Source: Sediminicoccus rosea
GTDB lineage: Bacteria > Pseudomonadota > Alphaproteobacteria > Acetobacterales > Acetobacteraceae
Direction of reading: 5' to 3'
Assembly (NCBI RefSeq): GCF_033547095.1
Contig: NZ_CP137852.1
Coordinates: forward strand, 558,001 to 622,000
Length of the DNA stretch: 64,000 bases
This document shows positions 7,065-17,748 of this stretch, in pieces. The notes beneath the pieces are model-generated. The model was not told the DNA's origin, ran no database searches, and was given only the letters and a program-made list of their open reading frames with translations. The position numbers and the translations under genes were made by a program. Within the stretch, counting starts at the first letter, position 1. Each line of letters begins with the position of its first letter.

Positions 7065-9200
7065 CTAGCCGGTGGGCGTGGCGACCGCCGGGGCCGCGGG
7101 CGCGCCTTGCGCCGCGCCTTCGGCTTGGGCCACGGGCAGGCGGATTTCGGCCTCCGCGCCGCCCTCGGGGTGGTTGCGCAGCGTGATGCTGCCGCCGAAG
7201 CCGGTCACCGTCCCATGCGCGATGGAAAGGCCGAGGCCGGTCCCCTTGCCGACCGGCTTGGTGGTGAAGAAGGGCTCGAAGCTGCGCTCCAGCGCCTCCC
7301 GCGGGAGGCCGGTGCCGTGGTCGCGCAGGCGCAGGACGACCGAGGCGCCATCCTCCGTCGTGGCGGCGGTGATGCGGACCACGCGCTCGGCCTCCGGCAC
7401 CTCCTCCATGGCGTCGCGCGCGTTGACCAGGAGGTTGACCAGCACCTGTTCCAGCGCGACCAGGCTGCCCCGCACCGCGGGCAGGCCAGGTGGCAGCGCC
7501 GCTTCGACCGTGACGCCCGCGGCCGCCATGGTGCCGCCCGCGATGGTGCGCGCCCCGGCCAGGGCTTCCGCCCAGTCCACCGCCGTCTCGCCGCCATGGT
7601 CCACCCGGGCGAAGAGGCGGAAATGGTCGATCACGCTGCGCATCCGCAACGTCTGCCGGGCGATCTCGTCCAGCCGCTGCCGGGCGGTGGCGAGGCGATC
7701 GGGGCCGCCCATCTCCAGCTCCAGCGACGCCAGGTCGGCGGCGAGGGTGATGGCGGCACAGGGCTGGTTCAGCTCATGCGCGACGCCGGCCGCCATCTCG
7801 CCCAAGGTCGCCAGCCGCGCGGCGGAGAGCGCCTGCGCCTTGAGGTTGCGCTCGGCCGTGATGTCGGTGATCAGCCCCACCACCTCGACGCGGCCATCGG
7901 GCAGCGTGCTGATGACCCGGCAGTCATCGCGCACCCAGATCGGGCCCGCGGCGCCCTTGATGCTGTATTCCATGGTGCCGTGCCCCGCCTGCCGGACGTC
8001 CTGGAAGAAGCCGCGGCGCAGCCCGCGGAACTCCGCCTCGATGATGGCGTTGTAGGAGCCCGCGGGGGCGAAGCGCTCGAGCGGCCAGCCGGTGATGCGC
8101 GCGATGGCGGGCGAGAGGTGCAGGCGCGTCAGCTCTCCCTCGGTCGAGATATGGCTGCGATAGGCGGCCCCCGGCAGGCCGTTCAGCAGGCGGCTGATCT
8201 CGGCGCGCGAGGCCTCCACCGCCGCCATCGTCTCGCGGGCGGCGCGGCGGGCGCGCAGTTCGATCAGCAGCAGGCCGCCGATCGCCACGGCGGCGAGCGC
8301 CACCACCAGAAGGACGTAGAGATCCTGCGCGTGGCGGGCCGAATCCTGCATCGCCGATTCGGAATCGATCGCGAAGGTGACGGCGAGCGGCCAGCCGGCG
8401 ATCTGCCGCCAGGCGAGGAAGATGGGCCGGCCGGAGATCGGCCCCTCGGTAATCTTCTGCCCGACCGGCTCTTCCTGGATGCGCGGCAGGTCGGGCCCCG
8501 CGCGCAGCACGCCCAGCATATCGGCCGTCTGCTGGCTGCGCGCCAGCACGATGCCGTCCCGGCGCAGCAGGTTCACGGTGACGCCGGCGGCGAATTGCAG
8601 CTCCCCCATGCTGGCCGAGAGCAGCAGCGGGTCCACCGAGACCACGGCCACGCCCATGAAGCCGCCATCGGCATCGCGGATCCCGCTGGTGATGTTGAGG
8701 CTCCAGCGTCCCGAGGCGCGGCCGATGAGCGGCACGCTGACGAAGGCGCCGTGCCAGCCATCCGCATGGACGCGGAAATGCTCGCGGTCGGCCAGGTCCA
8801 CGCCCACGAAGCCCGGTGCGGTGGACCAGGTGAGGTATCCCTCCCGGTCGATCAGCGCGACCTGCAGGATGCCGAAGCGCTCCTGCGTCGCGACATCGCG
8901 CAGCAGGCCCTCGATCACGCGCCGCTCCGGTGCGCCCGGCTCGGCGTAGCTGAGGGCGAGCGAGGCGGCGAGGCTCTGCATGGAGCTCACCGCCTCCAAC
9001 GTCTGGCGCAGGCCATGCGTGGCGGCCTGGGCGCCGACGGCGACGAGGCGGAGATTCTCGGCCTCGGCCCCATGCTGCAGCCGCATCGCCTCGCTGCGCA
9101 CCAGCAGGAATCCGCCGGCGCCCAGCATCAGCAGCACGCCCAACAGGACCGCATAGGCCCCGCCGCGCAGCCGGCGCCCGTTGGCGCGGGCCTCCGTCAC
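7065..9200 (-). CDS. Membrane sensor histidine kinase (Cache-PAS-HisKA-HATPase)
   Basis: A 711-residue transmembrane kinase. TM1 is at residues ~13-33, followed by a periplasmic region of about 260 residues resembling a double-Cache sensor (LIDREGYLTWSTAPGFVGVDLADREHF, SGIRDADGGFMGVAVVSVD). TM2 is at ~293-313 and a PAS domain at ~330-450 ends in GLITDITAERN. The kinase core has the H-box GEMAAGVAHELNQP with the phospho-acceptor His, the N-box NLLVNARDAMEE, the G1 box DHGTGLP, FEPFFTTKPVGKGTGLGLSI and a C-terminal G2 region, so it should be active. The GTG start at 9200 overlaps the stop of the upstream receiver-kinase gene (GTGA), indicating translational coupling. The C-terminal tail after the ATPase is alanine-rich and probably disordered. 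The ligand is unknown; Cache domains often bind amino or carboxylic acids. Confidence 0.9.
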   Translation of the reverse strand: MTEARANGRRLRGGAYAVLLGVLLMLGAGGFLLVRSEAMRLQHGAEAENLRLVAVGAQAATHGLRQTLEAVSSMQSLAASLALSYAEPGAPERRVIEGLLRDVATQERFGILQVALIDREGYLTWSTAPGFVGVDLADREHFRVHADGWHGAFVSVPLIGRASGRWSLNITSGIRDADGGFMGVAVVSVDPLLLSASMGELQFAAGVTVNLLRRDGIVLARSQQTADMLGVLRAGPDLPRIQEEPVGQKITEGPISGRPIFLAWRQIAGWPLAVTFAIDSESAMQDSARHAQDLYVLLVVALAAVAIGGLLLIELRARRAARETMAAVEASRAEISRLLNGLPGAAYRSHISTEGELTRLHLSPAIARITGWPLERFAPAGSYNAIIEAEFRGLRRGFFQDVRQAGHGTMEYSIKGAAGPIWVRDDCRVISTLPDGRVEVVGLITDITAERNLKAQALSAARLATLGEMAAGVAHELNQPCAAITLAADLASLELEMGGPDRLATARQRLDEIARQTLRMRSVIDHFRLFARVDHGGETAVDWAEALAGARTIAGGTMAAAGVTVEAALPPGLPAVRGSLVALEQVLVNLLVNARDAMEEVPEAERVVRITAATTEDGASVVLRLRDHGTGLPREALERSFEPFFTTKPVGKGTGLGLSIAHGTVTGFGGSITLRNHPEGGAEAEIRLPVAQAEGAAQGAPAAPAVATPTG

Positions 9201-10435
9201 AGCCTCAATGCGAGCCGGATCGCCATGCAGCCCGGGCCGCCATTCCAGGAGGTGAGCTGCCCGCCATGCTGCTCGGCGATGCGGCGTGCGATGGCGAAGT
9301 GCAGCGATTCCTGCGTGCGGCCATGGGCGGTGCCGCTGGCCGGCAGGGCGAGGCCCGGGGGCGGCGCCTCCAGCCCATCGGCCGGGCCGGCGAGCAGCGT
9401 CACCAGCGCCCAGGCGGCGCCGCCCTCCTCATGGCGCTCCAGCATGGCCAGCACGTCGCCGCCCTCGGTGCACCAGTCCACCGCCGCGTTCACGCATTGC
9501 TCGACGGCGCGGCGCAGGCGGGAGGGGATGCCCTGGGGCGCCAGCTCGGGCAGGCTGGGCGTCGTGCCGAGGCGCAGCCGCTTGGCCTCCGCCACCGGGC
9601 GCGCGGCCGCCACCGCGGCGCGCAGCGCGGCGGCCATGGGCACCGGGGCCGGCGCCTCGCCGGCCGCCGGGCGCTCGATGCGGTGCAGTTCCTCGACCAG
9701 TTCCACCGCCTGGACCACGCGCTGCACGCCGCCGCGCAGCAGGTCATGATATTCGGCTTCATGGCTGCGGGAGAGGCCGCCATGCGCCAGCAGCTCGGCC
9801 CCGCCGGAAATGGCGATGAGCGGCGTGCGGAGCGCGTGCGAAATGGCGGCCATGTCGCGCTCGATGGCGGCGGTGGCGGCGGGGGGGGCGGATTGGGCGG
9901 AGAGCCGCTCGCCCAGGGCGCGCATCTGGTCCTGCAGGGCGGCGCGCTCCTGCTCCATGCGGGCCATGCGGTCGGAGGCGGCGGCGCGCTCGGTCGCTTC
10001 CTGGCGGTTGGTGACGACGCGCGCCATCGCCTTGGTCACGGCCTGCGCCGCCTCGGCCAGGCGGAAGGGCTTGCGGAGGAAATCGGCCACGCCGGTGCGG
10101 ACGGCGGCCGTCGCGTCCTCGATCGTCGCGTGGCCGGTGATCATGATGACCTCGACCGCCGCGCTGGCCGGGCGCTGGGCGAGGATCTTCTGCGCGAGGC
10201 CGAGGCCATCCCCGCCCGGCATGCGGATGTCGGTCACCACCACGCCGATCCCGGGGTCCGCGTCCAGCTGGGCGAGCGCGTCGGCCGCGCTGTGGACGAA
10301 GCCGGTGCGCATGCCATGCGCGGCCAGGCCCTGGGCCAGCTGCTCCGCCACCACCGGCTCGTCATCCACGACGAGGACGCCGATCGTCGAACCATCGGCC
10401 CAGGTGACGGGGCCCGGGTTGGTGGCGTGCGACAT
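9197..10435 (-). CDS. Receiver domain fused to degenerate histidine kinase core
   Basis: A soluble 412-residue protein. Residues ~18-135 form a CheY-like receiver: VLVVDDEPVVAEQL (acidic pair), VVVTDIRMPGGDG (phospho-acceptor Asp), VIMITGHA (Thr switch) and FLRKPFR (Lys). A coiled-coil-like linker follows, then a dimerisation segment with SHALRTPLIAISGGAELL, a complete H-box. The ATP-binding part keeps an N-box-like RRAVEQCVNAAVDWC but has no recognisable DxGxG or GTGLGL box; the equivalent region is Pro/Ala-rich. It may therefore be a phosphotransfer or scaffold protein and not a kinase. There is no DNA-binding output. The ATG at 10435 follows GGAGGGGGA. It is the first gene of a coupled pair with the membrane kinase and diverges from a second kinase gene. 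Confidence 0.82.
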   Translation of the reverse strand: MSHATNPGPVTWADGSTIGVLVVDDEPVVAEQLAQGLAAHGMRTGFVHSAADALAQLDADPGIGVVVTDIRMPGGDGLGLAQKILAQRPASAAVEVIMITGHATIEDATAAVRTGVADFLRKPFRLAEAAQAVTKAMARVVTNRQEATERAAASDRMARMEQERAALQDQMRALGERLSAQSAPPAATAAIERDMAAISHALRTPLIAISGGAELLAHGGLSRSHEAEYHDLLRGGVQRVVQAVELVEELHRIERPAAGEAPAPVPMAAALRAAVAAARPVAEAKRLRLGTTPSLPELAPQGIPSRLRRAVEQCVNAAVDWCTEGGDVLAMLERHEEGGAAWALVTLLAGPADGLEAPPPGLALPASGTAHGRTQESLHFAIARRIAEQHGGQLTSWNGGPGCMAIRLALRL

Positions 10436-10592
10436 GGGCTCCCCCTCCTGCGGGATGGTTCTGGCGGCCGCGTGGTGCGACCCTCTCGCTCCTGTAACCA
10501 ATCACAAATGGCCCCCCAAGTCACGCCGGGCCGTGCCAAGCCCGGCCGGCCGGTGCTAAGGTCCGCCAGCCCGCCAGGAATTGTCCGAGCCC

Positions 10593-12695
<2,103 letters not shown>

Positions 12696-12801
12696 CGCCC
12701 TCAGACGCCGGGCGCGGCCTCCGGCCGCTTGGCTTCGCCGCGCCGCGGTCGCGTTGGGCCATACGGGCGGTTGGGCGGCGCCGGCCGCTGTGCGGCCGGA
12801 T
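12696..12801 (+). repeat. Stop-codon-linked palindromic repeat, copy A
   Basis: A 106-bp GC-rich element that begins directly after the TAA of the kinase gene. In gene-sense order it has CGCCCTCAGACGCCGGGCGC, a short palindrome (GGCCTCCGGCC), TTGGCTTCGCCGCGC, a variable middle of about 30 bp, TTGGGCGGCGCCGG and the hairpin GGCCGC-TGT-GCGGCC followed by GGAT. Related copies occur at 25205, 33020, 39872, 54874 and, diverged, at 44700. It lies between convergent genes here. Confidence 0.85.
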
Positions 12802-12833
12802 GGATCTGGGAGGTGTGGCCTGATGGGCGCTCC

Positions 12834-14135
12834 CTAGGGCCGGGATGGGTCGAAGTTGCGGCGCAGGGCGGCGCCGTAATCCGGGTAGTCCTGCTGCAAT
12901 TGCGCCACGCCGGCCGCGAAGGCCGTGACGCGCTGCGGGAAGCGCGTCTCGAACATGAAGGCCAGCGTGCCGGTCAGCTTGTGCGGCTTCAGATCCACGC
13001 GGCTCGCCGCCTCGAAGGCGTCCATGTCGGGGCCGTGCGGCAGCATGGTGTTGTGCAACGAGAAGCCGCCCGGCGCGAAGCCGCCGCCGGTCTTCGCGTC
13101 ATAGACGCCATAGATCAGCCCCATGAACTCGCTCATCACGTTCATGTGGTACCAGGGCGGGCGGAAGGTGTTCTCGGCCACCATCCAGCGCTCGGGGAAG
13201 ATCACGAAATCGATGTTCGCCGTGCCCGGCGTCTCGGAGGCGGAGGTCAGCACGGTGAAGATGCTGGGATCCGCATGGTCGAACAGCAGCGGGCCGACCG
13301 GCGAGTAGCGGCGCAGATCGTATTTGTAGGGCGCGTAATTGCCGTGCCAGGCGACGACATCGAGCGGCGAATGGCCGATCTCCGCCGCCCAGAGGCCGCC
13401 GCCCCATTTCACCATCAGCTTCGTGGCCGCGTCGCGATCCTCATAGGCGGCGACGGGGGTGAGGAAGTCGCGCGGATTGGCCAGGCAATTGGCGCCGATC
13501 GGCCCGCGCTCGGGCAGGGTCAGGCCGCCGCCGTAATTCTCGCAGATGTAGCCGCGCGCCGGGCCGTCCGGCAGCTCGGCGCGGAACTTCACGCCGCGCG
13601 GGATGACGGCGATCTCGCCCGGCGCCGCGTCGATCACGCCGAATTCGGTGACGAGGCGAAGCGCGCCCTGCTGCGGCACGATCAGCATCTCGCCATCGGC
13701 GTTGTAGAAGACCTCATCCGCCATGGAGCGGGTGGCGAGGTAGATGTGCGCGGCCATGCCCGCCATGGACCCGGCATCGCCAGCCGTCGTGATGGTATGG
13801 ATGCCCTCGATGAAGGAGAGGCTCTCCCCCGGAATCGGCAGCGGGTCCCAGCGCAGCGGCGCGGGGGCCATGGCGACCTCGGCGCAGGGGGCGGTGCGCC
13901 AGTGGCGCGTGTCCATCGGCTGGAAGCGGCCCCAGTGGGCCACGGTCGGGCGGATGCGGTAGAGCCAGGAGCGCTCGTTGCTCGCGCGCGGCGCGGTGAA
14001 GGGCGAGCCCGAGAGCTGCTCGGCATAGAGGCCATAGGCGCAACGCTGGGGCGAGTTGCGGCCGACCGGCAGGGCGCCGGGCAGCGCCTCCGTCTCGAAG
14101 CCGTTGCCGAAGCCGCTCATGTAGCCGGGCGTCAT
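12834..14135 (-). CDS. hmgA: Homogentisate 1,2-dioxygenase
   Basis: An iron(II) ring-cleaving dioxygenase that converts homogentisate to maleylacetoacetate. The 433-residue length and motifs are canonical: the N-terminal [19 protein letters not shown] signature, [16 protein letters not shown] carrying the His and Glu iron ligands, and NTMLPHGPD with the second His ligand. It should work in the cytoplasm upstream of FahA; no maleylacetoacetate isomerase is seen in this window. It starts 4 bp after the stop of the DsbA-like gene on the same strand, so the two are very likely co-transcribed. Its 3' end faces repeat copy A. Confidence 0.96.
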   Translation of the reverse strand: MTPGYMSGFGNGFETEALPGALPVGRNSPQRCAYGLYAEQLSGSPFTAPRASNERSWLYRIRPTVAHWGRFQPMDTRHWRTAPCAEVAMAPAPLRWDPLPIPGESLSFIEGIHTITTAGDAGSMAGMAAHIYLATRSMADEVFYNADGEMLIVPQQGALRLVTEFGVIDAAPGEIAVIPRGVKFRAELPDGPARGYICENYGGGLTLPERGPIGANCLANPRDFLTPVAAYEDRDAATKLMVKWGGGLWAAEIGHSPLDVVAWHGNYAPYKYDLRRYSPVGPLLFDHADPSIFTVLTSASETPGTANIDFVIFPERWMVAENTFRPPWYHMNVMSEFMGLIYGVYDAKTGGGFAPGGFSLHNTMLPHGPDMDAFEAASRVDLKPHKLTGTLAFMFETRFPQRVTAFAAGVAQLQQDYPDYGAALRRNFDPSRP

Positions 14136-14139
14136 GGGG

Positions 14140-14874
14140 TCAGCTCCGCTGGGCGGCCGTCAGCCGCTGGAGGGTGGCGAGGTCCACGGCGCCGGGGATG
14201 AGCGTGGTGCCGGCGACCAGCGCGGGCGTGCCCTGGATGCCCAGCGCGCGGGCCAGTTCCAGGTTGCGCTCGATGCGCGCCGTGGTGGCGGGGTCTTCCA
14301 TGTCGCGGCGCAGGCGCGCCCAGTCGAGGCGCAGGCGCTCGGCCTCGCGGCGCAGCACGGGCTCGGTCGGTTCCTCGCGCAGGCGCATCAGCGCGTCATA
14401 GAGGGCGCCATACTGGTTCTGCCGCTGCGCCGCGATGAGCGCGCGGGAAGCCAGGACGGAATTGGGGCCGAGGATCGGCAGGTCCTTCATCACCACGCGC
14501 ACGTCGCGCTCGCGCTGGATCAGCTGCTCCATGGTGGGGTGCAGCTGCTTGCAGTAGCCGCAGCGCGCGTCGAAGAACTCGACGATCGTGACGCGGCCCT
14601 GCGGGTTGCCCTTCACCGCGTCATTCGGGTCCCGGAAAAGGGCCTCGGCGCGGCTCGCGATGGCGCGGGTCTGCGCGGCGGCGCGCTCCGTCTCCTCGGC
14701 GAGCTCCAGGCTGGAGAGGGCGTCGCGCAGGATGGAGGGGTCCTGGCGGAGCGAATCGCGCAGGATCTGCACCACCTCGGCCCGCTGCTCGGGGGTGAGC
14801 CCCTGGGCCATGGCGGTGCCCGGGACCAGGGCTGCGAGCGCCAGCAGGCCGCGCCGCTTCGTTGTCTGTCTCAT
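14140..14874 (-). CDS. Periplasmic DsbA/Com1-like thiol-disulfide oxidoreductase
   Basis: A 244-residue exported protein. [25 protein letters not shown] is a typical Arg-rich signal peptide with an AMA-Q cleavage site. A helical N-terminal domain (residues ~25-85) is followed by a thioredoxin fold. [16 protein letters not shown] contains the CGYC redox pair, and GIQGTPALV has the cis-proline. This matches the DsbA/Com1-like subgroup with an N-terminal extension. The start at 14874 is used because the in-frame extension upstream has no signal-peptide character. The tight spacing to hmgA (4 bp) suggests one transcript, although there is no known functional tie between disulfide exchange and homogentisate oxidation. 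Confidence 0.85.
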   Translation of the reverse strand: MRQTTKRRGLLALAALVPGTAMAQGLTPEQRAEVVQILRDSLRQDPSILRDALSSLELAEETERAAAQTRAIASRAEALFRDPNDAVKGNPQGRVTIVEFFDARCGYCKQLHPTMEQLIQRERDVRVVMKDLPILGPNSVLASRALIAAQRQNQYGALYDALMRLREEPTEPVLRREAERLRLDWARLRRDMEDPATTARIERNLELARALGIQGTPALVAGTTLIPGAVDLATLQRLTAAQRS

Positions 14875-15037
14875 GCCTTTTACGGCTCCTCTTCCGGGGC
14901 ATGGTATAGCCGATCCCGGTGGCGCCGTCCCGCGCGCGGCGAAAAAACCGGCCCGGCGTTGCTTGGGGGGGCGAAGGCGTCTATCCCAGGTGACCCGCCG
15001 GAGGGTCCGGCAGCTTGAGGAACAGAGCGTCGAACGC

Positions 15038-16507
15038 ATGAGCAACACCGCGCGGCACATGAAGCGACCGATCCGCATGCTGGCCCTGCTGCTGGGCGGC
15101 CTCACGCTGGCCGGCTGCGAGGCCACGCGCAACGCCACCAACGCGATGCTGGGCGGCTCATCCGTGCCGGCGGGCACGCCGGGCTTCGTCCGCGGCTTCC
15201 TGGGCGGCGTCGCGGCCGAGGAGCCGGTGGCGGCCGCCGTGGCGCGGGACATCCTCTCGGCCGGCGGCAATGCGGCGGATGCGGCGGTGGCGGCGGCCTT
15301 CACCATGACGGTGACGCTGCCCTCGCGCGTCGGCCTTGGCGGCGGCGGCGCCTGCATCCTTTACGACGTGCGCCGCAACGACCCCGAGGCGCTGGTCTTC
15401 CTGCCCGGCCCGCGCGCCGGCATCCCGCCCAATGCCGACCGCCCGGCCGCCGTGCCGCTGATGGCGCGCGGCCTCTTCGCCGTGCAGGCCCGCATGCCGC
15501 GCGGCCGCCCCTTCGAGGAACTGATCGCGCCCGCCGAGCAGCTGGCCCGCTTCGGCGCGCCCATGTCGCGCGCGCTCTACAATGACCTGATCGCGGTTCA
15601 GGCACCGCTCTTTGCCGACCCGCAGGCGCGCGCCGTCTTCGCCGGGCCGGATGGGCGGCCCGTCCAGGTGGGCGACCGCTTCCAGAACCCGCCGCTGGGC
15701 GGCACGCTGACGGCGCTGCGCGTGGCCGGCGTGGGTGACCTGCACCAGGGCGCACTGGCCCGCCGGATCGAGGAGGCGTCCGCGCAGATCGGCGCCGGCA
15801 CGATCAGCGTGGGCGAGATGCGCGCGGCCCTGCCCGAAGTGGTGCGGCCGGTCTTCGTCAATGCCCGCTCGGGCGACCGGATCGCCTTCCTGCCGCCGCC
15901 GGCCGATGGCGGGCTGGCCGCCGCCGCCGCCTTCCAGGCGCTGCAGGCCAACCAGCGGCTGGAAGAGGCGCAGGCGCGTGCGCTGGCCGTGGCCGCCGCC
16001 TGGCGCCAGCGCGGGGGCGACCCACAGGCCCTGCTGGCCGAGGAAGGGCTGCCCGGCGGCCTGCCCGGCAACCTGCCGGCCAGCGCCGGCCTCATGGTCT
16101 ATGACCGCGACGGCAATGCGGTGAGCTGCGCCTTCACCATGAACAACCTCTTCGGCACCGGGCGCATCGCGCCGGGCATGGGCTTCCTGATGGCGGCGGC
16201 GCCGAATATCGGCCGCGTGCAGCCGCCGCTGCTGGCCGCCGCCGTGGGCTGGAACCCGAATCTGCGCGCCTTCCGCATGGCGGCCGCGGGCTCGGGCCAG
16301 GAAGGGGCGGCGATGGCCGTGGCCGGGCCGCTCGCCGCGCAGATGCTGCGCGACGCCAGCGCCGAGGCGGCGGTGCAGATCGTGCCCGAGCCGGGCCGCG
16401 CGCAGATCGGCATGTGCCCGCGCTACCTGCCGGGCTGGCCCTCGCTCTGCACCACGCTCTCCGATCCGCGCGGGACGGGCGTGGCGATGGGCGCCACCGA
16501 CAGGTGA
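15038..16507 (+). CDS. Lipoprotein gamma-glutamyltransferase homologue with altered nucleophile
   Basis: A 489-residue Ntn-hydrolase of the gamma-glutamyltransferase family, shorter than the usual ~560-580. The start MLALLLGGLTLAGCEATR has a lipobox (LAGC), so it is probably a membrane-anchored lipoprotein. AGGNAADAAVAAAFTMTVTLPSRVGLGGGGACILYD matches the large-subunit signature. The autoprocessing point normally reads TTH before VVD.DGNAV. Here the aligned residues before VYDRDGNAVSC are SAG, so Ser replaces the Thr nucleophile by my alignment. The FREMAP arginine region is also not conserved (VFLPGPRAG). Activity, and whether it self-cleaves, is therefore doubtful. ATG at 15038 or 15059 are both possible starts. 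The stop overlaps the next gene (GTGA). Confidence 0.78.
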   Translation: MSNTARHMKRPIRMLALLLGGLTLAGCEATRNATNAMLGGSSVPAGTPGFVRGFLGGVAAEEPVAAAVARDILSAGGNAADAAVAAAFTMTVTLPSRVGLGGGGACILYDVRRNDPEALVFLPGPRAGIPPNADRPAAVPLMARGLFAVQARMPRGRPFEELIAPAEQLARFGAPMSRALYNDLIAVQAPLFADPQARAVFAGPDGRPVQVGDRFQNPPLGGTLTALRVAGVGDLHQGALARRIEEASAQIGAGTISVGEMRAALPEVVRPVFVNARSGDRIAFLPPPADGGLAAAAAFQALQANQRLEEAQARALAVAAAWRQRGGDPQALLAEEGLPGGLPGNLPASAGLMVYDRDGNAVSCAFTMNNLFGTGRIAPGMGFLMAAAPNIGRVQPPLLAAAVGWNPNLRAFRMAAAGSGQEGAAMAVAGPLAAQMLRDASAEAAVQIVPEPGRAQIGMCPRYLPGWPSLCTTLSDPRGTGVAMGATDR

Positions 16508-17673
16508 GCCTGAAGGTTGGCCGGGGGGCGGAAGCGCCGCCCTTCCTCGTGATGGATGTGATCGCGGCCGCCAATGCGCGCGCCGCGAGCCTGCCCGCCG
16601 GCGCGCCCGGCATCCTGCGCATGGAGGTGGGGCAGCCCGGCACCGCCGCACCGGCCGGCGCGGTGGCCGCCGCCATGGCCGCGCTGCAATCGGGCGCGCC
16701 GCTGGGCTATACCGAGGCCTTCGGGCTGCCGGACCTGCGCGAGCGGATCGCGCGCCACTACCTCGAGCATTACGGGCTGCGCGTACCGGCCGCGCGCATC
16801 GCGGTCACGGTGGGGGCGTCCGGCGCCTTTCCGCTGGCCTTCCTGGCGGCGTTCGACCGCGGCGACCGGGTGGCGATGGCCGCCCCCTTCTATCCGCCCT
16901 ATGCGAATATCCTGACGGCGCTCGGCATGGATCCGGTGCTGCTGGAATGCGGGCCGGAGACGCGCTTCCAGCCGAGCCTGGCCATGCTGGAAAAGCTGGA
17001 CCCGCTGCCGGATGGCCTCGTGATCGCGAGCCCGTGCAACCCGGCGGGGACGATGCTGGCGCCGGAGGAACTCGCGGCGATCGCGGCCTGGTGCCATGCG
17101 AAGGGCGTCAGGCTGATCTCCGATGAGATCTATCACGGCCTTTCCTGGGGCAGCGTGGCCGAGAGCAGTGCGGCGGCGTTTTCCGAGAGTGCGGTCATCG
17201 TCAACAGCTTCAGCAAATACTGGTGCATGACGGGCTGGCGCATCGGCTGGCTGGTGCTGCCGCAGGATCTGGTGCGGCCGGTGGAATGCCTGGCGCAGAA
17301 CATGTTCATCTCGGCGCCGCATGTGGCGCAGGTGGCGGCGCGGGCGGCGATGGATTGCGTGGAGGAACTCGAGGCGAAGAAGGCCGCCTATGCGCGCAGC
17401 CGTTCGCGCCTGCTGGAGGGGCTGCCGCAAGCGGGGTTTGACCGGATCGCGGCGGCGGATGGCGCATTCTATCTCTGGTGCGACGTCTCGCACCTGACCA
17501 ATGACAGCGTGGCGTTTGCGGCACGGATGCTCGAGGGCGCCGGCATCGCGGCCACGCCCGGCGTGGATTTCGACCGCACGCGCGGCGCGCGGTTTTTGCG
17601 GTTCAGCTATTGCGGCGACGAAGCCGCGATGGCGGAGGCTCCAGCGCGCCTGTCGGCTTGGTTGGGGCGCTAA
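16504..17673 (+). CDS. Class I/II PLP-dependent aminotransferase
   Basis: A 389-residue fold-type I aminotransferase, probably acting on an amino acid in the cytoplasm. Landmarks are GYTEAFGLPDLRERIARHY (N-terminal), TVGASGAFPLAFLA, SPCNPAGTMLAPEEL (the Asn that contacts the pyridine ring region), LISDEIYHGLSW (Asp and Tyr cofactor contacts) and NSFSKYWCMTGWRIGWLV with the Schiff-base Lys. The C-terminal Arg for the substrate carboxylate is in RFLRFSYC. The GTG start at 16504 overlaps the upstream stop as GTGA, giving a coupled pair with the gamma-glutamyltransferase homologue. The substrate cannot be assigned from sequence; it resembles the aspartate-type subgroup. Confidence 0.88.
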   Translation: MSLKVGRGAEAPPFLVMDVIAAANARAASLPAGAPGILRMEVGQPGTAAPAGAVAAAMAALQSGAPLGYTEAFGLPDLRERIARHYLEHYGLRVPAARIAVTVGASGAFPLAFLAAFDRGDRVAMAAPFYPPYANILTALGMDPVLLECGPETRFQPSLAMLEKLDPLPDGLVIASPCNPAGTMLAPEELAAIAAWCHAKGVRLISDEIYHGLSWGSVAESSAAAFSESAVIVNSFSKYWCMTGWRIGWLVLPQDLVRPVECLAQNMFISAPHVAQVAARAAMDCVEELEAKKAAYARSRSRLLEGLPQAGFDRIAAADGAFYLWCDVSHLTNDSVAFAARMLEGAGIAATPGVDFDRTRGARFLRFSYCGDEAAMAEAPARLSAWLGR

Positions 17674-17683
17674 TTCCTGGGGT

Positions 17684-17726
17684 CCGGGGCCTTTCGGCCC
17701 CGGCGGGTCCAGGGCGGAGCCCTGGA
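17684..17726. terminator. Double-hairpin region between convergent genes
   Basis: Two strong hairpins lie between the class I aminotransferase (plus) and ilvE (minus). One is CCGGGGCC-TTTC-GGCCCCGG at 17684-17703 and the other TCCAGGGC-GGA-GCCCTGGA at 17708-17726. Neither is followed by a T tract, so this would be a stem-only or bidirectional terminator, or another type of dispersed palindromic repeat. Confidence 0.6.
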
Positions 17727-17748
17727 TTCAGTCCGTCTCCTGCCGCGA

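Noticed and set aside
6609-9749. Very long plus-strand open frame (1046 codons) opposite fahA and the sensor kinase
   Set aside because: Its translation is Arg/Gly/Ala-rich with no domain, and it lies antisense to two well-supported genes. Long antisense frames are expected at this GC content.
14588-15037. N-terminal extension of the gamma-glutamyltransferase frame
   Set aside because: The extension overlaps the DsbA-like gene on the other strand and would bury the lipoprotein signal peptide 150 residues inside the protein.
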